From NCBI GenBank assembly GCA_022578605.1, contig MU394064.1, positions 496,001 through 560,000 on the forward strand: a stretch of DNA of 64,000 nucleotides. Reading direction: 5' to 3'. The position numbers and the translations under genes were made by a program. The notes below the pieces were generated by a model. It made no database searches and was not told the origin of the DNA. It was given only the letters and a program-made list of their open reading frames with translations. Below, one piece after another: positions 24,038-34,193 of this stretch; within the stretch, counting starts at the first letter, position 1; every line of letters begins with the position of its first letter. This stretch comes from Camillea tinctor (lineage: Eukaryota; Ascomycota; Sordariomycetes; Xylariales; Xylariaceae).

Positions 24038-27000
24038 GGTTCTTGTGATTATGTTGCGATAAGCCGTCGCAAAGGGGGGTAGTTATGTCGGCGTTTAGCT
24101 AGTTGATAGCCAGGTCAGGTTTCTGTCCCACCGTTATAATAGTTTATCGATGGCTTGCTCGTTCGTCTGATACTTAATGTGATGTGAAATTGAAATTAAA
24201 TTTCCACATATAACGCCACGTAAGGTTCAGTTATAGATTACTTATGCTCAGGACTGATCTGATAGTTCCGAGGCTCCTATGTCGGGGTATGCAACTGGCT
24301 ATGTATAAGAGAAATAAGAGATATAAAGTATAAGGTATAAGGTTAAAGAGTCCGTTCTTGTTCCCTATTAAGTGTTGCCAGGGGGTTGACGATTAAGCTC
24401 CTCAACCTGCAAGACTAAAAAAAATGCTGGTATCGACCAATTAGACTCCTTAATTAACCCCAGGCAAATGTCGACAAGAGATTAAAGTAGACAGTGGGGG
24501 TGGAGGGTGGTGGGGATATTATAGGAAGTAGCCTATAGACCCATAGTGCTACGAACTGGTCCCCTATTGACCCATCGTATTGCGTTAACGGGCACGTATG
24601 GGGTTTATAGGGCCGGTCTTAGCTTGTTATAACTTAGTTAACGAGATTCAATGTTCTAGTTAGGTTCTACTTGAGGTTATAAGACTAAATAAAGATTTGA
24701 AGTTAACAGCAACCCCATCTTAGTTCCGATCCTCAACAGTGTTCCTCAATGGATAGATAAATTTACATTTCCTTTAAACTGGAAACTGAAAGGCTGTACT
24801 CAGCAAGAGGTTTCAAGCATAGTTCTCACTAAATAGGTTGGGTTCACTACACCAAAAAAGGCACAAATAACACCCCCTGTTTATAGGAGTGACCTTGTTC
24901 GTAACTCACTGTAACTTCGTCTCGCAGGGTATGTAGTCAGCTGTTTGGCAAGTCACCAATCAGTCTCACGACGTGCATGTGCAGGCTTGTGTGATAAGCT
25001 TACATCTCTGTACTGGTCATTGCAACAAGGCCCTGGTTTCCAAAAGGATCTACCACCGCCACATAACAAGTATTGCCGATATCATCATCTCCGCCAAGCA
25101 ACGCGCTTGAATCCTCGACGGGGAAGCCCAGATTGCAAGGTGTGTCCTTAGCGCTAAAGCATAACAAGGTCAAGCTTGTTCATATTCTTCAACGGGTGCC
25201 GGGCATGTATACCTGCCTTTTTAATTAGATCTTGCGTGGTGTCGTATGTGAGTGACACTCATACTAAACACTAAGGTTTAATCTCATGTATAGCTGGGCT
25301 GAGCGTGAGACGGAAGCCAAGGTCAGACAATTCCAAATACTAAGGAGACATGGATATGGGTCAGAGGCCTTAGTATCTGGTTCTGGTCCCATAGCATTGC
25401 CCGTTTTGACAGAATTTCTATGTCGAGCTCGCCCCAGAGGAGTCACTAATAGCCTGATCCTCAATCCTTCCCCGCTTCTTTGATCTTCAGAAATCGTACA
25501 AGGGTCCGCCGATCACTTCTTTCGAGATCGTTCTACGCTGAAAAGTGCACTCTGCTTTAAAATGATAAGAAGCCTGCGACATCCTTCCTGTAAAGACTTC
25601 GCAGGGAGGAATCCTTTGGCATAGTATTTCCCCGTTCCCGTTCCCATCCCACAGAACACAGCTATATATAAGTACACCAGATTACCAAGCCGCAATTGAA
25701 GGGATTCGGACTCGGTATCGTACTTACTCAGCCCTTAGAAGCGAAATTCGGAAATATGGGCTTTACCAAGGCCACAACTCCAGGACCACGATCCTCCTCA
25801 TTTTTATGCGATAGATCGTTTAACGAGACGTCTCAACTTTGTGAAAGCTCAGATGATAACCGAAAGTATGAATAGGTATTACCACGTGTGCAAGTCTAGC
25901 CAGCACCTAGCTACTCATTACCCATGGCGTCAGAGTTGCGCGAGATAACAATATGTTTACAATAGGCCGGGCCGGCTCGTGCCGCGGTAGACAGGAGGAA
26001 GTTGTATGCAGCTCCACCCTGAAGCCCTGTGGCAAAATCTCTCTGTCTCTCCTCTGCCTCACTTAAGACTATAAAGAGTCAAGATTGGCGGCGCCTACGA
26101 AATACGAAAGGGTCCGGCAATCACTTCCGAGATTCGGACAAATAAGTGAAGGAATCCTCCTTATCACAACAAACCTAACCTACATATATGCCAGGCGAAG
26201 AACGGGTAGAATAATAACCTTAACCTAATCTGAATACCCTATACTACTATGGTATGTATTAGTTTAGGTTATTATGCATCCGATGCCTGCACTTCAATAT
26301 GCCAAGAGACGTGTTGTGTAAGTCTACCTATACATATTGCCCTCCACTCCAAGGATATTGTATTGTCGATCATCTCCGTCGTAACTGTACGTAATTAGTC
26401 CAGGAGTTCAATATCCGGTATATCCACGGCGATTCTTTGAATATATGTACCCGAATGCCTTGCTGTTAGTTGACGTGTCTCGCACATAGTCCTGAATTGT
26501 AACCATACTCTATAGATACCAGCAAACTAGACCGGCCTGGGCATAGCACACACAGGAGCTTCCCTGTTTGCAGAGCCGCGAATCTTACTGGTGGCGTTGG
26601 TGCATCTGGTACTAAAGTATTCCTAAAATGTCGTACATTAGACTATTAGCTGCTGCAGACCTCGTCTCACTCGGGATTCGGAGTAACGGGTGCGCCGGTG
26701 CGCATTCGTCTAATGTGCTGCCGCCATGGGAGGGACCCGTTCGAGAAGCTAAGATATTTTCTTTTTTAGAATTTGTCATGTGTTCGTTAAGGGGGATCTG
26801 GATCTTTAGATGAGATGAAAAGCCCTGTCAGGCCAGGAACTAAGTGGATGCCAGCCCTAAGAAGGACGCTATACCATGATGCTCATGAGCCACGATCGAC
26901 GTACAGAGATGGTTACGCATACGAGGCAACATCTCTCCTAGATTCAGCTGTATATGCTACCTCCACCCATATCGCTGCTAAACGAACCTATCTGTCAACA

Positions 27001-30000
27001 CGTCAGATATTTGCTCAACGTTGCGGTCCCGACATCTGCAGCCGGTCCCAGAACCTACCGTCACCGTCCACAGAGTTGTACCTGCGTATCGTTTCATACC
27101 AATAGCAAAGCAATGCTACAGTGCCACGATCCGAATGCTGTGCTACGCTGAAGCACAGACTTCAGGACTGACTTTGCCTGCCGGCAATCCTGGATGTCCG
27201 TAATTAGAAGCAGCGTAGAGCTCTCGATTACCACATCAACGCATTCCCTTTAAATTCCCAGGACCTGCCCAGTATCCGCGCTTCATCGATTTGATTTACG
27301 TAGTAATCAGCAGTAACAAACCTGAAATCGCCGTTATCTCGGGCTTACGAACAAGAGAGAACTGGGCAGAACAAGTTGTTTCTCTTTTCTTTTTTCTGTT
27401 CTGCTAAGAGCGCACTTAAACAAATCAATTTAGGAAGGACACTAAAAAAATCCCACCCCTTCTAATAACTTCGATGGAACATGGGAGAAACCCTAGGTTG
27501 TTATCCAGTTTATAACCGGTAAGATAACTTATATGGACGTAATATCTCCCCCACCTCTGTGGAGAGCCACGTTTTTCGCACCTGGCAAAAGCATGCCCAC
27601 GTCAAACAATATCGCCCGCTTCTGAACTCGTGTTAAGACGACGTTTCATTCCCAGGGGGGGGTTGGTTTAGTGCTGATTACTACTATCGCTTCTCTTATC
27701 CTATGACCCGGGAGGAGACAACGGCTATGTAGGGGCAGTTTTCTCTCTCTCTTTTCTTTTTACCAGTTCTAGGATCTAGCAAGCTTCACTAGACACGAGA
27801 TCACGTAGGGCTATACTAGACTACAAAGCTTAGCATGCAATCATTAAGATCGCGGCTTAAAGGCCAAGGGCTAGATCTCCTTAGCATCGCTTTCGCCTCA
27901 TTAGCGTTGTAAGCTGACCTGAATGAAGGCCACCTGAGGACGAGACAGCCGCAGACTTAGTTTTTGATATCTGAGATCCCAGTGAAAGTCAACCCTCGTG
28001 GCTACACGGAATCAGTATATTGGCGGCACAAGCCCACGTGTACTTGGGAGCGCAGAATTGATAGAGCAGACAATTCTTCTTTTTTAGCCTGAGCTGCTTT
28101 CCTAAAGCGTCCGCCGGTGGTCCCACTCTAGCACAAAAGGAACAGTCAGCCTCGAAGAGAAAGTTCTGCCGACGGCAAGCCCAATACAGTAATCATACCT
28201 CCTCGATGTCGTGCTACGGAGTATTAATGTACAATGATATAATGGTCTTTTTTGTCGGATATCCACATTGACGACGATGTTTCAGTCATACAAACTGCCC
28301 GAGAGCCTTGGCTATGGAAAGCCGCTATTCCCAGTTTCCCGCGTCATAACGCGATAAAGTCGTTTCTAGCTGGGATCAATCAGGTAGTTCTCTTTAGGGG
28401 CAGTGCTACTACCATTACTGTAGCTGAACATCTTTAGGTAAATCTTAGGACATAAAGCTCAAGGTACCGTGAATGTGTATCTGCATATATATCAGATTTA
28501 TTAGTATGGCAGTCTCTAAAACCGGAAGTCCAGTGATCTAAACATGGCATTTTCTATGCTGCACGCAGCCTTCTTAGTAGCTAACGTGGGGCGCTCGAAT
28601 AGTACTTAGGTAATCGTATTGCTGTTTCGTAGGAAACTGTAACTACAACTCCCTGTGATATTTGTACTTATGCCGGAGGCCAGCTCTCTGTGCTACAGAG
28701 AGTATATACTACTTTGTGCTCAATACTCTATCTTCTAGAACACCAGCTATATACTACACTAAGATACTCGATAGCTCAATGTCAACTTGCATAAGCAAAG
28801 TAATGAGATGTTATCAAAAAAAACGTATACCTTAAGGAGAGCTTTGTGTGTTCGTACAAATAATCAATTTTATTTTGACACTATGAAAGTTAAGATAATT
28901 TGTTTTATATAAGAAACTTCAGTTTCACACAAAGCTATATCACTTATTAATAAGTAGTTTGGGTTAATGACTCGTGATAAGGGGCTCGATTATAGCTATC
29001 GGAGGGCTAGGCCTCAAAGTTGAACAAATGATAGCTATTCATATTCACCAAGGCATTTCTACGGCCAAGTTTACCTAACTTAATGAATCACCCACACGCG
29101 AGTATATTTCATGACAGGTCTCGTAAACCAGGACATGGTTACGGCAACACCTTCCAACGTGGGAAGTCCAATGTGACGTAAATGATACAGCTATTGGAAT
29201 AGCTAATTCCTGGAGAGAATGATAGCTCATAATAGGTAGAGATAACACGAAGAAAATGCTAAGGAGTGTTTCAACCCCTAGTAATCACCAAACAATGTAT
29301 AGTAACGCCTTTCCTTTGCTGATAACTTTCAAATTGGCAGCTCTAGGTCTTATCAAATTTGTGGAGGCATAATTAGGGGAGAGGGGTGCCGAAGTGTGTT
29401 ACTTGGTTAGTTATGTTTGTATATTACTGTTGTTGATATACTACTTACATAGGTAGGTAGGTATGGAAGGCCTGTATCTCCGTGTAGTAATGGATGAGTA
29501 CTACGGCCTAACCCAGATTGACAGGAGAAACAAGCATGAAGGTTACGGACACTACAAAATTTGGAGACATTGAAACTAGAAACTATACATTCAACTTTAC
29601 TTGAAATATTTTGTCACGACCGATGCTGATATAATAGGTATTCGTTTTGAATTATCGTGACTACTAGAATCCTCTACTTTAGCTTTGAGGCGCGTATTTA
29701 GCATTCAGGGTCGAAAATAGCTTCTGGTAAATAAACTTGTATTACCTGGGTGTCTCTTTGACCTAAAAATGTTAAACATCTATACTAGATATTTTACAAT
29801 AACCTAAGTCAATCACTGCATGGGAATTATAGAAAACTCATATCACAATGCAATCCTTATATAATGGGAAAACGTAGTTGTTTTTGTAAGAAGCATTAGA
29901 GCTACAGCATACAGATATGTTTTTTTTCTTGCCGATAACTTTGTGGTTTCCGGATCTCAGTACTAAGTTTTTAGATTTCAACTTTTGAACCTTTCTCACA

Positions 30001-31054
30001 AACTAATGAACTGGAGATAGGTAGAGGGGACCCCCTACCAACAGTTGTATGAGGCTGTGAGGGACTAGGGACTATAGTCCTTAGTCTACGACACCCAACC
30101 TTCATTTTGGTTGTTTTAAATACGAAGCTTGGAAACGTATATATGAGAGGAATATATTGATCTTGGTTCTGAAATAATGCCGACTTGCCATCAAGTAAAA
30201 GAAAGAAACTATCGCGAACTTGTAATGCAACACAATCTCTAGGTATACACATAAATGTGGTCCTTAGTTCCCCTAGTCCCCACAATACTACTATTATCAG
30301 CATCCTCGATTCCAATCTTTGGAAATCAGCAACTAAGTCATGAGTCTCTCATACTTATTCTAGGTCCTAGGATTCTAGGAAATTAGGTAATAAATATAAT
30401 GAGACATTATAAGTTCTTGTCTCAACTGGCAATAATTGACCTATTCAATCTACTCAGATGAGTAAATATATATGGGTTACTTTTTAACATGACTTTACTT
30501 GATGATTAACTAGGGAAGAATGATCACTGACAATACTGTTCCTGATAATACCTATGTATATATGATGTGCATTTGAGCAAAGCATAAATTCGAATACCAA
30601 TAATAAATTCAAAGCGGCTCTCTCCAATTTAATATGTATTGATAGGACGGTTTCTGAGACCAGCCCCTATTTTCAGGGGGAGACACAGACGTGATCTCCT
30701 CATATTGGGATTACCTCATACTTAGTATTACTTAAGTACTGTAGACTACCTAGGTAAAAGATTAAGTGGATATTACTAAGTTATTCCCCGCGCAGTACCT
30801 ACCTAATAACACATTTCGGTATCTGATAGCGGCAAACTGTGGAGCTCCCGTTCTCGCTATGCCGAGCCGTCGGAATGACAGCGTCATAACCCGCTGGAGC
30901 TGGTCGAAGTTCCGCGGCGAGCCGAAGGAAAAACGCGGGGCGTAAATATTCCCCGACCCTTTTCTTTATTTTTATTTTCTATTTTTAAGCTTTACACTTC
31001 CCCTCTTATTTGTTCATAATATAACTTTATCATGGTATTGATATATTTATACTA
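24038..31054. other. Gene-poor 7-kb region with possible relics
   Basis: No intact gene seen. Composition alternates between AT-rich and near-normal patches. Short fragments at 25,286-25,480 and 26,930-27,180 weakly recall secondary-metabolism enzymes but carry stops and frame shifts (see findings). 28,800-30,600 is AT-rich with no usable frames. Sequence around 30,830-30,960 briefly becomes GC-rich before the transposon. Confidence 0.5.
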
Positions 31055-31163
31055 CCATAGACCCACACCTCGCGAACACCCCCACCTCGCGAGCACGCAA
31101 AATAGGCCAAAATACCCTTAAACTCATTATTTTTAAAACCTTATAACTTAGCCATTTTTAAAG
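31055..31163 (+). repeat. Left terminal inverted repeat
   Basis: 109 bp starting CCATAGACCC. It contains two direct copies of a 14-bp unit, CACCTCGCGARCAC, three bases apart; internal direct repeats in transposon ends are often transposase-binding sites. These CpG-rich bases survive unmutated although the interior is AT only. Confidence 0.88.
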
Positions 31164-32087
31164 TTATAATAACGAAATGAAATGTATTAAATATTTTAAT
31201 TTTTATATTAATTTATAATATAAAATTTATAATTTTACTATATTTTAATTATAGTTTAATTTTATTATAAAGTATATAAAAATATAAATATTTAAAATTA
31301 ATATTTAAATATATTATATATAAATAAAATGTATTTTTATTTTATTATATTGTTTTAATTATAAAATAAAATAAAATTTATATTAAGTTTTATATATATA
31401 TATTATATTTACGTAATAAAAATAAAAATTTAAATATTTTTATTTTTAATTTTATATAATAAATAAAAATCGTAAAATTTAATTTTTAATTTTAATATAT
31501 TATTTATATTTAATATAATCTTAATTTTAAAACTGTTTATTTTTACTAATTTTAATAAATTAATAAAGTAAATATTAAGTTTTTTATAAAATTTATATAG
31601 TAAAAATTTTTAAGTGGGGCTATAAATAAAACTATTTTATATGGTAAAACTTTATATTTATATTAAAGCTTTAATATAATTAATATAAATAAACGGTTTT
31701 AAAACTTAAATAATATTAAGTTAAAATAATATATTAAAGTTAAAAGCTTAATTTTAACATTTTTATTTAATATATAAAATTTAAAATTATAAAATATATA
31801 TTAAGTTTTTAATTATAAATAACTATAGTAAAATTAATTATAAAAATTATTTTTTAAATAAAATTATAAATTAAATTACTTAAATTTAATAAATATATAA
31901 ATTTTTACTTAATTATTTAATTATAACTTATAAAAAATTATATTTTAAAAAATAATATACATTTTTAATATACTTTAGTTTTATACGTTTATTATATAAT
32001 ATTAAAATTAACTTTTTAAAAATTAAAAATTATTAATAAAAAATAAAACTTTTAAAATATTAAAATATATTAATTTTACTTTTATAG

Positions 32088-32196
32088 CTTTAAAAATGGC
32101 TAAGTTATAAACTTTTTAAAATAATAGGTTTAAGAGTGTTTTGGCTTATTTTGCGTGCTCGCGAGGTGGGGGTGTTCGCGAGGTGTGGGTCTATGG
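32088..32196 (-). repeat. Right terminal inverted repeat
   Basis: 109 bp, reverse complement of the left end with 8 differences, all in the inner ~60 bp. It carries the same paired 14-bp unit. Confidence 0.88.
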
Positions 32197-32477
32197 TAGG
32201 TATCAACACTATATCCAATATAGTGAGTGTATTACCAGAAACAATATAAAATATACACACCCATTCAAGGTACTACTTAACATAAACTTCCTCTTATTTT
32301 TTTTTTCAGTATTTCATGTCCGTCGCACTCATCACATCCCCAGTTACAACACCCCGCATCGTCGCCATCATTGCCTGTATATCGCGTGGAGCATCATCGT
32401 CATTATCATTTACATCAACAACAACAAGAAGATCAGTGTCTACGAGAACCAGTAACAGAGGGACCCCCACCGCCAAA

Positions 32478-33504
32478 ATGTCTGTCTCGACGGCCATGGA
32501 GGCCGAGATAAAGCGCAACCCGCACCCCGACTTCAAGCAAGTCGAGGGTTCGCGCCCCGACTGGGACAGCAGCTCCCAGTTCCGGTACACCAAGACGCCC
32601 TCTCCGTCCTGGGCCTTCGGGTCGGGCGCGAACCAGCTATCCTCCTCGCCGACATCACAGCCGGCGCCAAAGCACATCCAGATCGACCCGTACGAGGCGG
32701 GGCGGCCGGGCACGTTCAACTACAAGCTGCTGATCTCGTCGATCGTGCCGCGGCCGATCGGGTTCGTGTCGACGGTGTCGAAGGACGGCGCGCAGCGCAA
32801 CCTGGCGCCCTTCAGCTACTTCCAGATGGTGTGCCACGACCCGCCGACGTTCGTGGCCGGCGTGGCGGCGTCGCTCGAGAGGCCCAAGGACACGCTGCGC
32901 AACCTCGTCGAGACGGGCGAGTGCGTCGTGGCCATCATCAGCGAGCACTTCGCCGAGGCGGCCAACGCGACCAGCGTCGATGCGCCCTACGGCGCGTCCG
33001 AGTGGGATGTTTCGGGGTTGACGCCGGTGAGCGACTGCGTCACGGTGAAGCCGCCCCGCGTCGGCGAGGCGGTGTTTAGTGTGGAGTGCAAGTTGGAGAG
33101 CGTGAAGGAGTTCGAGAGCAAGAGCACGCCGGGGAAGAAGTCGGGATGTCTTGTTGGTAAGTTTAGTCTTCGCCCCTTCTTTTTCTTTCTTTCATTTCCA
33201 TCTTTCTCCGAATCGCATCCTTTATAAGGCAGACTTTAACTCACCTTTTTCACTTTTTTTTCTCTACTTTTCAGTCCTCGAAGGAACCCGTTTCTGGGTG
33301 CGTGAGGATGCTATCAACGAGGAGCGCAACTTGGTGGACCCGGCAGTGCTGCGGCCAATTAGCCGGCTCGGTGGCATTACGTATGGCCGCGTGACCGAGG
33401 CATTTGAGCTGCTGCGCCCCGTGTTCGAGAAGGACGTCGGCGGCATGGAGGGATACGAGAAGCTTAAGCAGAAGCAGGAGGAGAAGGAGAAGGCTGCGAA
33501 TTGA
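32478..33504 (+). CDS. Flavin reductase-domain (DIM6/NTAB-type) flavoprotein
   Basis: Two exons, 32478-33156 and 33275-33504, with a 118-nt intron (GTAAGT...TTTTCAG) splitting a Val codon; 302 aa. The FMN-binding split-barrel domain covers roughly residues 65-235: NYKLLISSIVPRPIGFVST, then LAPFSYFQMVCHDPP and the PKDTLRNL segment, all typical of the PF01613 family. Members bind FMN and are usually annotated as flavin reductases or flavoprotein oxygenases; the substrate is unknown. ATG 32478 (AAAATGTC) has A at -3 and was preferred. An in-frame ATG at 32316 has T at -3 and would add 54 residues rich in Ser/Thr/Arg with no Asp or Glu, like a mitochondrial presequence. The C-terminus is Lys/Glu-rich. 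The promoter abuts the RIP-degraded transposon. Confidence 0.88.
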
Positions 33505-34193
33505 AAAAAAAAAAAAGGGATGCGTGAGGGGAAGAGAGAGAGAGAGGATAGTTTCGTGTTTGTTTCCGATAAATATCATGCCCGTATGGCGAGTTATACT
33601 GTACAGGGGCAAGAGGAGTGCATGTTATTTAGACTCATCAAATAGAGCAGACGTGAGAGACTTTATAGACCAAGAGAGCTACCGATCTAGATATGTCAAA
33701 TAGCGAACTACTATGAGGTAGGCAAATGGGCTCTTGATTGACCGTGTCTTTACTGAATATTTTAATTTTTTTTGACAACATTGAAGCACAACAAACCCCT
33801 AACCCCTATACTGGGCATAACTTGCATTACATAGTGCGGACATGTGCAAGTAACTCGCAGCTGTGAGGTATGTATTGCCAGCTGATGATGTAGTAACCAG
33901 TTAGATTATGAGTATCGATAATTGATGTGGGCTAAGGTAGGATGATAAGATGATAAGAAGATAAGATAGACCAAAAAATGAATTAATTGATCAGTCATAG
34001 TCATAAGCATTGAGAACTTCTTTTTCTTTTACATCTGCATCTATAATACATCTACACTTACACCCATATCTCTCTCATCTTCCCACACAACACAACATAA
34101 CATTAAAAAAAAAGGAAAAAAGGGGAAAAAAGTGGTGAAGCATAGCAAGCTCATAATTATAAAAACCTAGGTGTGCGCCTTATCAAAAACCCC
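33505..34193. other. Intergenic between flavin-reductase and tRNase Z genes
   Basis: Tandem genes on the same strand. The stretch holds the 3' UTR of the first and promoter/5' UTR of the second, including GATAAGA repeats (33,940-33,970), a C/T-rich stretch and an A/G-rich run (34,104-34,140) shortly before the tRNase Z start. No gene seen. Confidence 0.5.

Larger units (their letters stand above)
31055..32196. mobile_element. RIP-degraded TIR DNA transposon (Tc1/mariner-like), 1,142 bp
   Basis: Bounded by 109-bp terminal inverted repeats and flanked on both sides by TA (31053-31054 and 32197-32198), the target duplication typical of Tc1/mariner/Fot1 elements. The outermost ~50 bp of each end are identical; across 109 bp I count 8 mismatches, 6 of them transitions. 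Between the repeats the DNA is nearly pure A/T with no open frame, as expected after RIP. At 1.14 kb it is shorter than typical Fot1 (about 1.9 kb), so it may be a deleted or non-autonomous copy. It ends 281 bp before the likely start of the flavin-reductase gene. Confidence 0.85.
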
